A stretch of DNA of 35,706 nucleotides, taken from contig JAOPZB010000162.1 in assembly GCA_025964355.1 (NCBI GenBank), forward strand, positions 1-35,706, read 5' to 3'. This document shows positions 15,061-23,108 of the stretch, one piece after another. The notes beneath the pieces were generated by a model, which made no database searches, had not been told where the DNA came from, and saw only the letters and a list, made by a program, of their open reading frames with translations. Position 1 is the stretch's first letter; every line of letters begins with the position of its first letter. Origin of the DNA: Solirubrobacterales bacterium (GTDB taxonomy: Bacteria; Actinomycetota; Thermoleophilia; Solirubrobacterales; Solirubrobacteraceae). The position numbers and the translations under genes were made by a program.

Positions 15061-17472
15061 TCAGGAACCGTTGTTCGCGAACGCCTGGTAGGAGCGGCAG
15101 GGCTCGTTGCGCAGGCTCGGGCACGCGGGGATCCCGGTGGGCACGCTGACGCCCGGAACGATCGGGAGGACGAGGCTCGACGGCATGCTGGGCGAGAAGG
15201 CGATCGACTCCGTCGCAGTGGTGCCCGCCGGCTGTGTATGGCTGAACGACCAGATCGGCTGCGTTCCGTTGGGCGCGGCAATCGTGACCCTGATGCGCGA
15301 GCCCGCGCGGTAGGCGTGGCCCTGGAAGTAGAGCGGGATGACGACCGGGACGTATTCGTTCGCCGGCATGGGCTGTACATCGGATGCGAGGAATGTCGGG
15401 ATCGGCTGCAGCAACGTGGGCTTCTGCTTGAACATGTTCGTCGAGGTGGTGGCCAGCTTGCGCTCGCTCGCCCGGATCCAGCCATCCTGGACGAAGGTCT
15501 CGTTGCCGTCGGGGCGGACTTCGCTGACGGTCGCCTGGAAATCGACGTCGGGAGTGGACGACTTGACCCACAGGTGGACGGCGCCGCCGCCGATCGCGGT
15601 GGTGTCGGCCGTGAGCGGCGCCGACACGTAGGACACGGCAGAGCCCGCCGGGGGCTGCGCCCAGTTGTATTCCCACTTGGATGCGCTGCTCCAGAGACCG
15701 CCTCCGCCCGTGTTGGCCGAGTAGTCGGTCGGCGGTGTGGCGCTCGCATCGGAGGTGTAGGAGTCGACGCCTTCGGCGGTCGGCTGCTGTGCATTGAGCG
15801 TGCCGCCCGACCCGAAATACAATGACTGAGCCGTCGTGCCGGGGACCGGGAACGCGGAGAACGACCGTTCGAAGCCCGGGTACGGATTGCCGGCCGCCGT
15901 CGTGCCGCCGGGCGGCGCTTCACCTGCGCCGTTGTCGAATAGCACCCTGATCTGCGGGAGCGCTTCGAAGGCGGACAGCGCAGATTCGTAGGTCGGCTGT
16001 TCCTGGATCGGATCCGGCGGAAGCGTGACCACATCGCCTTCGGGCAGCCCCATCGCTTCCTTGTACACGAGCGGGGCTGCCGCACGTACCGGCGCCTGGT
16101 TTTCGATCGGCGCCTTGTGCGCGACGTAAAGCTCTAAGAAGTCATACAGCCGGTTGTAGGTGTATGGATCGAGCGAGTCGATATGGGCGCCGTTGGTGAA
16201 CGTGAACCACTTGCGAGCCGTACCGGTGAAGTGCTGAGCGAGATCGGCACAATGGCCGCCGGTCTGCTCGTCCTCCCATTGGCAGGCCATGAACGTCGGC
16301 ACGTTGATCTTCTTGACGAACGTGACCGGGTCGAGCGGGTCCGCCACAGACGGGCTGTAGGTCGAGTTCGCCTGGATCTTCGCCATCAGGTCAGCCGCCT
16401 GGCCGTGGAGGGCCTGATTGGCCGCGCAGGTCTGATCGCCTTCCTGGATCCGCTTGTATGCCCACGCCTGGCCGTGGCCGGGACCGGCCGGTTCGGCGTT
16501 CTGCTGGCGCTGTTCGGCCCAGGCCACCGCGAAACCGTCGTTGAGGACGCCGCCGGGGTAGAGGGTCGTCGCCGTCGAGTCGATCACCGACACCGGCGCG
16601 ATCGCTGCGAGGTCGGGCGGCTGGAGCTGCGCCGTGAACAGCTGGCTGATCCCGCCGTAGGAGATGCCGAGCATGCCGACCTTGTTGCCGAGCACCCACG
16701 GCTGGTGGGCGATCGTCTCGATCACGTCGTAGCCATCGAGGTTCTGCAGTGGTTCGAAGAAGTCGAAGGCGCCGCCCGAGCAGCCGGTCCCGCGCATGTT
16801 CACGTCGACGACGGCGAAGCCCATCAGGTTGGCGAGCACGGCGATGCCGCTTTCCGGGCCGGCCGGGTTCGCGTAGCCGTAGCCCGAGTACTCGATCAGC
16901 GTCGGATACGGCGGCGTGTAGCTCGGCGTCGGCACACCCGGCTGCGGGAAGTTCGGAAAGTGAAAGCTCGACGGCACGCCGGGCTCGCCCGCCGGACTGG
17001 TCGGCGGGTGGACGGTGATAGCCAGCTGGGTGCCGTCACGCGTCGTCAGATACGTGTATCCGTTGTTGGGGATCGACTGGTTGTAGATGCTGGGATTCCA
17101 CTGCGTCGCGGTTTCCGAGTGGACCGTGATCCGGCCCGAGGTTTCGCCCGTGGAGGTGGCCCGAACCCGATAGCCGTTCCCCGGCGCCACGTTGCGGAAC
17201 AGCAGACCTCCGAGCGAGTCCGCGTTCTGCGTGTACACGGTCGCGCCGCTCGAGCTCAGCAGAGACGCCTGAGCATTCGCCCCCAGGCCCGTGACATACA
17301 CCTGCTTCACGCTTCCCTGCGCGCTGAACGCCGACGCGCTCGCGGCCGCCACCAGACAAACGGCGAACGCCACGAGCGTGGCAATGACGCTGGTCCGCGC
17401 TCGAAGCGCGAACCCCGACACCACGCGTCGACCCTCGCCCGCGCGTCCCACCACCCGACGATTTATCAGCAT
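15061..17472 (-). CDS. Secreted CocE/NonD-type (X-Pro dipeptidyl-peptidase S15) hydrolase
   Basis: 803 residues from ATG 17472, chosen for its GGGGAG site and the signal peptide it exposes (TSVIATLVAFAVCLVAAASA, then ASAFSAQG as a likely cleavage region). The mature protein has an alpha/beta-hydrolase core: RGTGCSGG, then GMLGISYGG with nucleophile Ser271. Asp401 in CQWEDEQ and His430 in TNGAHIDS are proposed for the rest of the triad. The C-terminal third is a jelly-roll like the PepX C-terminal domain (DVDFQATVSEVRPDG, SRIRVTIA). Family members cleave X-Pro peptides, cocaine esters or acyl groups; an extracellular peptidase or esterase is inferred. Confidence 0.88.
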   Translation of the reverse strand: MLINRRVVGRAGEGRRVVSGFALRARTSVIATLVAFAVCLVAAASASAFSAQGSVKQVYVTGLGANAQASLLSSSGATVYTQNADSLGGLLFRNVAPGNGYRVRATSTGETSGRITVHSETATQWNPSIYNQSIPNNGYTYLTTRDGTQLAITVHPPTSPAGEPGVPSSFHFPNFPQPGVPTPSYTPPYPTLIEYSGYGYANPAGPESGIAVLANLMGFAVVDVNMRGTGCSGGAFDFFEPLQNLDGYDVIETIAHQPWVLGNKVGMLGISYGGISQLFTAQLQPPDLAAIAPVSVIDSTATTLYPGGVLNDGFAVAWAEQRQQNAEPAGPGHGQAWAYKRIQEGDQTCAANQALHGQAADLMAKIQANSTYSPSVADPLDPVTFVKKINVPTFMACQWEDEQTGGHCADLAQHFTGTARKWFTFTNGAHIDSLDPYTYNRLYDFLELYVAHKAPIENQAPVRAAAPLVYKEAMGLPEGDVVTLPPDPIQEQPTYESALSAFEALPQIRVLFDNGAGEAPPGGTTAAGNPYPGFERSFSAFPVPGTTAQSLYFGSGGTLNAQQPTAEGVDSYTSDASATPPTDYSANTGGGGLWSSASKWEYNWAQPPAGSAVSYVSAPLTADTTAIGGGAVHLWVKSSTPDVDFQATVSEVRPDGNETFVQDGWIRASERKLATTSTNMFKQKPTLLQPIPTFLASDVQPMPANEYVPVVIPLYFQGHAYRAGSRIRVTIAAPNGTQPIWSFSHTQPAGTTATESIAFSPSMPSSLVLPIVPGVSVPTGIPACPSLRNEPCRSYQAFANNGS

Positions 17473-17563
17473 GCAGCGACTCTCCCCACCCGCGCGCACG
17501 CGCAGAAGCTCGGCCCCTTGCGCCGGTCCGGTCCCTTGGCCCGGCACAGCTCGAATGGGCCCC

Positions 17564-17569
17564 TATATA
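17564..17569 (-). promoter_or_regulatory. Possible -10 element for the S15 hydrolase gene
   Basis: TATATA is the only such AT-rich hexamer in the 211-bp gap between the divergent hydrolase and secreted-protein genes. It would give a leader of roughly 85 nt. No good -35 is seen, and the hexamer is palindromic, so its direction is uncertain. Confidence 0.3.
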
Positions 17570-17683
17570 CCCACGTAGGCGCGTTCTAATCATCAATGCG
17601 AGAAAGGCCTCGGCCCGTCGACCGGGCCAGCGCAGGACTAGGATGGTGAAAGCGTCAGTACCGCGCATGGGGGGCGGTTACGG

Positions 17684-18211
17684 ATGAACAGATCTGGTGG
17701 ACGGCGGCCGACTGAGAAACGTTGCGGAAGCGCGCGCGGCAGGGCCACTGCAACGACCCTGATCGTCGCGAGTGCCCTGGCTGTCGTGCTCGCCGCCCTC
17801 ACCCTCGCCCCGGGCGCGGCGGGCGCCCGGCACGCGCGCGCCGCGCGCGTTCTCAACGTGCGCGACGAAGGCCATCTGCATTCCGTCGGGATCTCGGGCT
17901 CGCGCCTGACCGAGGAAGGGCCGGTCTCGGGCACGATCCCCGGGAGGGTGCGGGTCTTCTTCGCCTACAACGGCAGCCCAACCGTCGCCGCGCAGTTCAC
18001 GATCTACAGCCGTTACGGCTCGATCAGCGGGCGCGGTCAGGGAAGGGTGAGCGATCCGGCGAGTCCGGCGCCGAGCTTTCGCGGTGCTCTGTCGATCACG
18101 GGCGGCAGCGGACGCTACGCGCACGCCCGCGGCAGCGGTGAACTGTTCGGCGTGTTCTACCGCCGGAGGTTGGGGTTGACCGTACAAGCGATCGGCAAGC
18201 TCAATTACTGA
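17684..18211 (+). CDS. Secreted protein of unknown function (possible allene-oxide-cyclase-like barrel)
   Basis: 175 residues with a GGGGGG ribosome-binding site 9 nt before ATG. An Arg-rich n-region and the hydrophobic TTLIVASALAVVLAALTLAPGAA form a signal peptide (residues 22-44) ending near AGARHA. The mature part is beta-rich: EGPVSGTIPGRVRVFF, TIYSRYGSISGRGQGR, and GALSITGGSGRYAHARGSGELFGVFYRR. The last piece matches the G-x-Y-x-x-A-x-G-x-G pattern common to eight-stranded barrels of the allene oxide cyclase/dirigent type. That is fold-level guessing, and no active site can be assigned. The next gene overlaps or abuts its stop. Confidence 0.75.
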   Translation: MNRSGGRRPTEKRCGSARGRATATTLIVASALAVVLAALTLAPGAAGARHARAARVLNVRDEGHLHSVGISGSRLTEEGPVSGTIPGRVRVFFAYNGSPTVAAQFTIYSRYGSISGRGQGRVSDPASPAPSFRGALSITGGSGRYAHARGSGELFGVFYRRRLGLTVQAIGKLNY

Positions 18212-18980
18212 GCCCAGTCAGCGATCTCGGACCTGCGCGGCGTTCGCACTCGGCGCCCTCCTCACCTGGGCGCTCATGGCCGTGCTTCCGAGTCGGGCAG
18301 GCGCAGCGCAGGGCGCGACTCTGAGCGTGAAGTTCACGCCCGAGCGGCTCGGTGCGCCGACGACCCTGTCGTTCGGCTTTGCGGTCGCCCCGGGCGGCGC
18401 TGCTCGTAACGCGCTGACAGGCGTCGAGCTGTCCTACCCGGCGACGCTCGGCATCAGCACGAGCGGGCTCGGCCTCGCCTCCTGCTCTCCGGCCCTCCTG
18501 GAATCCGGTGGGCCCGCCGCCTGCCCGGCCAACTCGCACATGGGCTACGGCAGTGCGCTCGTCGAGATCCCGATCGGGCACGAACTGGTGGGGGAGACCG
18601 CCACCGTGGCGCTCCTCGCCGGGCCCTCGCCGAACACCTCCCTGCAGCTGCTCGTCAGTGTGACCGGCGAGTCGCCTGTCGCCGCGCGGATCGTGCTCTC
18701 CGCGCAGCTGCTGCCGGGGCGCCTGGATATCCGGGTGCCGCCGGTACAGATCCTGCCCGAAGCTCCCTACGTGGCGCTCGTGCGACTGCGCGCAACGCTC
18801 GGCGGGCGCCTGAAGTACTACGAACGCGTCCACGGCAGGACGGTCGCCTACCGCCCCAGAGGGATCGTTCTGCCCACGGTCTGTCCTCGCAACGGCTTCC
18901 GCTTCGCGGCTGCGTTGACCTTCCTCGACGGCAGCCGCTCGCTGGCGAGGGCCACGGTCCCATGCCCCCGACGCGGCTAG
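18204..18980 (+). CDS. Secreted protein of unknown function (start codon unclear, perhaps ATT)
   Basis: The first ATG (18276) gives 234 residues but cuts a signal peptide in half. Extending the frame upstream restores CAAFALGALLTWALMAVL with Arg residues before it and an AGA-AQG cleavage site, yet no ATG, GTG or TTG exists before the in-frame stop at 18177. ATT at 18204, overlapping the previous gene's end, is the only near-cognate start there in a suitable place. The mature part (LSVKFTPERLGAPTTLSFGF, ASCSPALLESGGPAACPANS) has paired cysteines and beta-strand character, like many actinobacterial exported proteins of unknown role. Conservatively the gene runs 18276-18980. Confidence 0.65.
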   Translation: MTEPSQRSRTCAAFALGALLTWALMAVLPSRAGAAQGATLSVKFTPERLGAPTTLSFGFAVAPGGAARNALTGVELSYPATLGISTSGLGLASCSPALLESGGPAACPANSHMGYGSALVEIPIGHELVGETATVALLAGPSPNTSLQLLVSVTGESPVAARIVLSAQLLPGRLDIRVPPVQILPEAPYVALVRLRATLGGRLKYYERVHGRTVAYRPRGIVLPTVCPRNGFRFAAALTFLDGSRSLARATVPCPRRG

Positions 18981-19013
18981 CCTGCCGCCGCCGGCTGACG
19001 GCGAGGCCGACGG

Positions 19014-19253
19014 CTAGTTACAAACGCGGCAACTTCCCGCCGCGCAGGAGCACGCCGGTGGCATGGGGCCCACGCACCGCGCCCCCCATCGTCGCACCCA
19101 CTCGATCGCGCCCGGCTCTCTGCGATCGTCGGAGCCGCCGGGCCAGTAGCGGCGAAGCATCGCTGAAACGAGCCGCTCGGTGTCGGCCTCGGCCCTGGTC
19201 GCGACCGACTCGATATGCAACCCGATTCGTTGATCGCGAGGGTGCTCTGCCAT
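19014..19253 (-). CDS. Small Cys-rich protein (C-x-C-x4-C-x2-C end)
   Basis: 79 residues. The N-terminal half is a charged helix (IESVATRAEADTERLVSAML); the end is PPACSCAAGSCRVCN, whose closely spaced cysteines could bind zinc or a metal cluster. I recall small proteins with such C-x-C ... C-x2-C-N ends in Thermoleophilia, without known function. No Shine-Dalgarno is seen; TATATC lies about 12 nt before the ATG on the same strand. It follows the 120-residue gene after a very strong hairpin. Overlapping frames on both strands exist but look like shadows. Confidence 0.55.
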   Translation of the reverse strand: MAEHPRDQRIGLHIESVATRAEADTERLVSAMLRRYWPGGSDDRREPGAIEWVRRWGARCVGPMPPACSCAAGSCRVCN

Positions 19254-19297
19254 TTGACACAGAGATATACCCCGTTGCGGCGGAGTTCATGCCCGAG

Positions 19298-19332
19298 CCC
19301 CGGTGCGTCGCCCCGCGGGCGACGCACCGGGG
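19298..19332 (-). terminator. Perfect 15-bp hairpin after the 120-residue gene
   Basis: A 15-bp perfect inverted repeat (CCCCGGTGCGTCGCC and its complement) with a 5-nt loop, which one more C-G pair can shorten to 3. It starts 15 nt beyond the stop of the minus-strand gene at 19348. There is no U tract on either side, so it may act as a U-less terminator or an mRNA-stabilising end. Confidence 0.6.
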
Positions 19333-19347
19333 CAAGCGGCTACGACG

Positions 19348-19710
19348 CTATGCGTTCTGCGGGACGCGCGCGACGCTCTCTTGATAGAGAGTCATCTGCC
19401 GTGCGACCTCGTTGTTGGTGAAGCCTTCGATGTGGCGCAGGCGCTCGACTACGAGGCTTGCGTCGATCGTGTTGCGCTGAAACTCGTCGTCCTCGCGGAC
19501 CGCGGCGAGCTGCTCGGCCGAGCCATGCAGCTCGATGTAGCCGTCGAGCTCGCCGTTCGGCCCGAGCAGGACGACGTCGAACTTCTCGATGCGCCCCTCT
19601 TGCTGCATTCGCCCGCAGATGCCCATAGCCTCGTTGAACACCTCGAGACCGCGCTCCTCGCGTCCGCGAACAGGCGTGCTCCAGCCGATAAACAGGACTC
19701 GGTCGGACAT
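19348..19710 (-). CDS. Conserved hypothetical protein, 120 residues
   Basis: ATG 19710 is preceded by AAGGGGGG. The sequence MSDRVLFIGWSTPVRGREERGLEVFNEAMG, then RIEKFDVVLLGPNGELDGYIELHGSAEQLAAVR and a helical end, suggests a small alpha+beta (ferredoxin-like) fold. No signal peptide, membrane segment or metal motif is present. I recall similar stand-alone proteins in actinobacteria but no function. It is 58 bp downstream of the HD-GYP gene on the same strand, with a hairpin between, and is followed by the strong hairpin at 19298-19332. Confidence 0.75.
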   Translation of the reverse strand: MSDRVLFIGWSTPVRGREERGLEVFNEAMGICGRMQQEGRIEKFDVVLLGPNGELDGYIELHGSAEQLAAVREDDEFQRNTIDASLVVERLRHIEGFTNNEVARQMTLYQESVARVPQNA

Positions 19711-19731
19711 GCCGGCCCCCCTTCTGCTCAC

Positions 19732-19752
19732 GGCCCGGCCCGTAGCCGGGCC
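19732..19752 (-). terminator. Hairpin between HD-GYP gene and 120-residue gene
   Basis: 8-bp stem (GGCCCGGC/GCCGGGCC) with a 5-nt loop, 16 bp past the HD-GYP stop. It could terminate that gene or sit in the leader of the next one. Confidence 0.4.
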
Positions 19753-19768
19753 TGTCCCGCGAACGCTA

Positions 19769-20890
19769 TCACCCAAACGGGTTAGCCGAGCGACTCGAGC
19801 GAACGGGCATCGGCTCTCCTGCGCCGGAGCCGCGGGTACTGACTGGGGCAAGCGTCGGTTCAGAGCGCGAGATCTGAGTGGCCGGCGTGCCGCGTCGTGG
19901 CGGTCTGGCGCGCTTGGAGAGGTCCTTGCGCGTCTGGAGGAAGGCCGCCACGACCCGCGGGTCGAACTGGCTTCCGGCCGCGCGCCTGATGTTGGCGATC
20001 GCCTGACTGACGGGCCATGCCGCTTTGTAGGGCCGGTCATGCGTGAGCGCGTCGAAGACGTCGGCGACGGCGACGATTCGCCCGACGAGCGGGATGTTCT
20101 CGCCGGCGAGCCCCTCCGGATAGCCGCTGCCGTCCCACCACTCGTGGTGGGTCATGGCGACGGTGGCCGCCATCTGTAGCGCCGGCGAGCTGCTGTTGGC
20201 GAGCAGGCTGGCGCCGAGCGCGGCGTGTCGTCCCATGATCTCCTGCTCATGGGGGTTCAGGTTTCCAGGCTTGAGAAGGATGTCGTCGGCGATCCCGATC
20301 TTTCCGACGTCGTGCAGCAATGCGGCCTCGTGCAGGAGCTCGACCTGATCGCTCGCCAGGCCCAGCCTCGTGGCGATCTCCGCCGCGACGGCCCCCACGC
20401 GCTGGGTGTGCTCAGAGGTGCCGTCGTTGCGGTACTCGGCCGCGCGGGCCAGCACGTGCAGCGTCTCGGCGCGAGCGTCGTCCAGCTCGCGAGTGCGCTC
20501 GTCCAGCGAGTCACCGTAACGACTCACGAGCTCTGCTTCGCGCGTGCGCCGCTGGTCGATGAAGCCTCCGAGCAGGGCGCTGAGGACGAAGAACGCCGCG
20601 GCGCGGTTCAGATAGCCCGGCAACGTCAGCGCTCGCTCGCTGGCGGTCAGATCCCACATCGCGACCAGCGCAAACGCCATCACCGCGCCCACCAGCCCAC
20701 CACGAAGCCCCATGGCGAGCGACAGCACCGCGATCGGTACGACGAACAGGAAGGCGCTCCCATCGCCGACGTTCGGATCGCTCACGCGAAGCGCATAGAT
20801 CACGAGAAACAGCGCCAGGGCGAGCGCGAGCACGCGTCCCCTCTCGAGGATCAGCCGACGAGCAGATACGAGCCGTGCATGCACTTCCAT
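19769..20890 (-). CDS. Membrane-anchored HD-GYP domain phosphodiesterase
   Basis: 373 residues from ATG 20890 (GTG 20893 and TTG 20896 also possible). The first 110 residues hold about four membrane helices (VLALALALFLVIYAL, AFLFVVPIAVLSLAMG, GLVGAVMAFALVAMW, AAAFFVLSALLGGFI), a sensor-like module. A charged linker follows, then an HD-GYP domain: SEHTQRVG, LLHDVGKIGI with His193-Asp194, HHEWWDGSGYP with the GYP at 256-258, and VADVFDALTHDRPYK. HD-GYP enzymes hydrolyse cyclic-di-GMP, and all core residues appear present. The C-terminal 60 residues are basic and disordered. A close paralogue lies at 23109. Confidence 0.93.
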   Translation of the reverse strand: MEVHARLVSARRLILERGRVLALALALFLVIYALRVSDPNVGDGSAFLFVVPIAVLSLAMGLRGGLVGAVMAFALVAMWDLTASERALTLPGYLNRAAAFFVLSALLGGFIDQRRTREAELVSRYGDSLDERTRELDDARAETLHVLARAAEYRNDGTSEHTQRVGAVAAEIATRLGLASDQVELLHEAALLHDVGKIGIADDILLKPGNLNPHEQEIMGRHAALGASLLANSSSPALQMAATVAMTHHEWWDGSGYPEGLAGENIPLVGRIVAVADVFDALTHDRPYKAAWPVSQAIANIRRAAGSQFDPRVVAAFLQTRKDLSKRARPPRRGTPATQISRSEPTLAPVSTRGSGAGEPMPVRSSRSANPFG

Positions 20891-21022
20891 CACCAATCGG
20901 TACCCCCGTCCCTCGAAAGTACCTATCGCACCTCGTCGGTGGACGGATATTAGTTATGAGGGAGCGCGTCTTTTTCGCCCTGCGGGCGCACAAACGTGAC
21001 CACATCAGACGCGGCGCTCCTC

Positions 21023-21028
21023 TACGGT
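21023..21028 (+). promoter_or_regulatory. Putative -10 element of the methyltransferase gene
   Basis: TACGGT ends 7 nt before GTG 21036 and overlaps the alternative GTG 21027, so it favours the shorter protein. The 145-bp gap to the divergent HD-GYP gene also has a small CGCCC/GGGCG hairpin near 20976. Confidence 0.35.
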
Positions 21029-21035
21029 GCGCTCC

Positions 21036-21794
21036 GTGGCGCTTCATCCTCTCGCCGCTACGTTCGCCGGGGCAGCAGACGCATACGAGCGCGGGCGGCC
21101 AGAGTACGCGCCCGCGGTCGTCGGCGCGATCTCCGCCGAGCTGAGCATTCCTCCGGGCGCGCCCGTGCTCGATCTCGCGGCCGGAACGGGGAAGCTCACC
21201 CGCGCGCTGCTCAGGTCGGGATTGGACGTCGTGGCCGTCGAGCCGCAGCTGGCGCTGCGCGAAGTGCTCGCGGCGACCGTCGGCGGCGAGCGCGTCCGCG
21301 ACGGGCTTGCCGAGGCGATCCCGCTTCCCGACGAGTCGGTCGCGGCCGTCACGGTGGCCGATGCCTTTCACTGGTTTGACCGCCAGGCCGCCTTGGAGGA
21401 GATTCGGCGGGTGCTGCGTCCCGGCGGCGGGCTTGCGGTGCTCTCCACGGTGCCGGACTTCGGTGGGGCGTCGTGGGCGCACGAGATCGGAACGCTGATG
21501 GCGGCCTTGCGTCCCGAGCATCCGCATTTCGACGGGCCGCCCTGGCAGGATGCAGTGCGTGCGGCCGGCGGCTGGAGCGCCCCGCGCGAGATCCGCGTCA
21601 CCACCTCCCAACCGGCGGTCCCGGAGCGATTCGTCGATTACCTCGCGTCCATCAGCTGGGTTGCCTCGCTCCCCGACCGCCAGCGCGCCGAGACGCTTGC
21701 GCAGATCGCCGCGCTCATCAGTGCGGGCGAGACGCCCGCCGAGCTTCCCGTGCACGTCCTGATCGGCCTCGCAGCGCCGGTCACGCCGGCTTGA
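21036..21794 (+). CDS. Class I SAM-dependent methyltransferase
   Basis: 252 residues from GTG 21036. The N-terminal AATFAGAADAYERGRPEYAP is typical of UbiE/Methyltransf_11-type enzymes. Motif I is VLDLAAGTGKLTRAL, then VVAVEPQLALREVL (motif II acidic position), EAIPLPDESVAAVTVADAFHWF (motif III/post) and EIRRVLRPGGGLAVL (motif IV). The acceptor substrate cannot be told. It is divergent from the membrane HD-GYP gene and is followed by the DUF2294 gene after about 285 bp. Confidence 0.9.
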   Translation: MALHPLAATFAGAADAYERGRPEYAPAVVGAISAELSIPPGAPVLDLAAGTGKLTRALLRSGLDVVAVEPQLALREVLAATVGGERVRDGLAEAIPLPDESVAAVTVADAFHWFDRQAALEEIRRVLRPGGGLAVLSTVPDFGGASWAHEIGTLMAALRPEHPHFDGPPWQDAVRAAGGWSAPREIRVTTSQPAVPERFVDYLASISWVASLPDRQRAETLAQIAALISAGETPAELPVHVLIGLAAPVTPA

Positions 21795-22080
21795 GCGTGT
21801 TCGCCTGCGCTCGGCCTTAGAGGAGGGAGAGCAGGTGGGCCGCTGGCGCGACGGGCTCTTGACTCCCCCTCACACTTGCGCGCCGGCGGGGAGTACGCTG
21901 GGGAGACGCGAGTTGGCGCCGGCATCGCGCACGACGCGGGCAGGATGCCGATTTACGGACCTGGCGGACGGATCACGCGTCTCTCTTCCTGCCTTTCGCC
22001 GTGGCCCCATACCAGGAACGAGGCGAGAAACCGAGTTCCAGGTGCTTCACTCCCAAGACGGGCATGTCGAGCGAGGGGTG

Positions 22081-22488
22081 ATGGCCGCAGCGATCGCCCG
22101 CTCGACCGTTCAGCTGCTGAGCGAGTACACCGGCCGGGGACCGACGAGGGCCCGCGCCTACATCACTTCCGAGCTCATCACCGTTGTGTTGCGCGACACG
22201 ATGAACCAAGGCGAGCGAAGCCTCGTCCGCGAAGGAAAGCGCGACCTCGTCCGGGCGGTGCGCAAGGCCTATCAGGACACCATGGGGCCGTCGCTGATCG
22301 ACGCCGTGGAACGTCACTCCGGCCAGCACGTGATCGCCTTCCTGAGCGACAACCATCTCGACCCCGACATCGCCGTCGAGTCGTTCGTGATGGCCCCTCA
22401 CACCGATGGCGACGGCGTGCTCAGCGACGGTTACGTCGCCGCGGCGGACGGCGCGGCCACGACGGACGGGCCCGGCGCGGCAGCCTAA
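22081..22488 (+). CDS. DUF2294 (Na+-translocating subunit-like) protein
   Basis: 135 residues from ATG 22081. GRGPTRARAYITSELITVVL, GERSLVREGKRDLVRAVRKA, YQDTMGPSLIDAVERHSG and VIAFLSDNHLDPDIAVESFV match the pattern I know for DUF2294. That family is sometimes labelled as a sodium-translocating decarboxylase subunit without experimental support. GAGGGG lies just before the ATG, with tight spacing. An in-frame GTG at 22078 and a long open frame upstream (to 21835) exist, but the upstream part lacks family features. It is convergent with the STAS gene. Confidence 0.75.
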   Translation: MAAAIARSTVQLLSEYTGRGPTRARAYITSELITVVLRDTMNQGERSLVREGKRDLVRAVRKAYQDTMGPSLIDAVERHSGQHVIAFLSDNHLDPDIAVESFVMAPHTDGDGVLSDGYVAAADGAATTDGPGAAA

Positions 22489-22496
22489 CGCGGACC

Positions 22497-22889
22497 TCAG
22501 GCAGCTGGGGCGGAGCTGTCGGGCTCGAACCGGAGGGCTGCGGTGACACCCGTCAGCTCGAACAGCCGCTGCACCGGGCCGCCGGCGCCGGCCAGTGAGA
22601 AGCTGTGGCCCTTCCCACCGCAGAGTTTGTCGGCCGCGAGAACCGCACGCAGGCCCGTCGAGTCCATGAACGTGAGCTCGCTCAGATCGAGGACGATCGC
22701 ACTCGTTCCGTTGTCGCAGAGCGACGCGATCGTCGATTCGAGGATCGGCGCCGAGGCGATGTCGAGCTCGCCGGCGAGAATCAGCCGGTGCCGACCGCCG
22801 GCGCTGATGTCGCGCACGGTCAGCCCGGCGAGTGAGCTCACGGCCGTACTCCGCGCTCGGTAGCGAGATTCGGTTGCGAAACTGGCCAT
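22497..22889 (-). CDS. STAS-domain protein (anti-sigma factor antagonist-like)
   Basis: 130 residues. LILAGELDIASAPILESTI and IVLDLSELTFMDSTGLRAVL are the STAS strand-helix pairs; Ser77 in the D-S-T-G motif is the residue phosphorylated in SpoIIAA/RsbV-type antagonists. The C-terminal VQRLFELTGVTAALRF helix-strand is also typical. It probably binds a partner anti-sigma kinase, but no such kinase gene is in the window. It is on the same strand as the second HD-GYP gene, about 220 bp downstream, and convergent with DUF2294. Confidence 0.88.
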   Translation of the reverse strand: MASFATESRYRARSTAVSSLAGLTVRDISAGGRHRLILAGELDIASAPILESTIASLCDNGTSAIVLDLSELTFMDSTGLRAVLAADKLCGGKGHSFSLAGAGGPVQRLFELTGVTAALRFEPDSSAPAA

Positions 22890-23061
22890 CTGCGACGAAC
22901 CACCGGCGCTCCCCTACGCTCAAGCGGTCTACGAGGATCCACCCCAGGGTCCCTCAAAGCTCCGCACACGAACGAATAATCATCTGACAGAGGTCGCCCC
23001 CGGTTTGGGCGCCGGCGCGGCCTCCGCCAATATCAGCCCTGGACCCCGTGGGAGCCCTGAA

Positions 23062-23096
23062 CGCGAGCGATGCTAGCGCTCGCGGCTGCCGCGAGC
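23062..23096 (-). terminator. Alternative hairpins after the second HD-GYP gene
   Basis: Two mutually exclusive 8-bp stems share one arm: CGCGAGCG 23062-23069 with CGCTCGCG 23077-23084, or GCTCGCGG 23078-23085 with CCGCGAGC 23089-23096. They lie just past the HD-GYP stop in the 220-bp gap before the STAS gene. There is no U tract. Confidence 0.4.
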
Positions 23097-23108
23097 AAGA
23101 AACCGTTC

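Noticed and set aside
14683-15825. 380-codon plus-strand open frame after the integrase remnant
   Set aside because: It is out of frame with the integrase motifs and antisense to the S15 hydrolase; no recognisable domain.
16183-17589. 468-codon plus-strand open frame
   Set aside because: Arg/His/Val-biased translation antisense to the clear S15 hydrolase; long shadow frames are expected at this GC content.
18962-19384. Plus-strand 140-codon frame after the secreted protein gene
   Set aside because: Arg-rich and without start signals, it passes through the perfect hairpin; the minus-strand Cys-rich frame is more protein-like.
20970-20995. CGCCC/GGGCG hairpin next to a T run between divergent genes
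   Set aside because: The T run precedes the hairpin on the plus strand and becomes an A run after it on the minus strand, so it is not an intrinsic terminator in either direction.
21835-22080. N-terminal extension of the DUF2294 frame, or a riboswitch in the same stretch
   Set aside because: The extension has no family features. I looked for cyclic-di-GMP and other known riboswitch cores and saw none.
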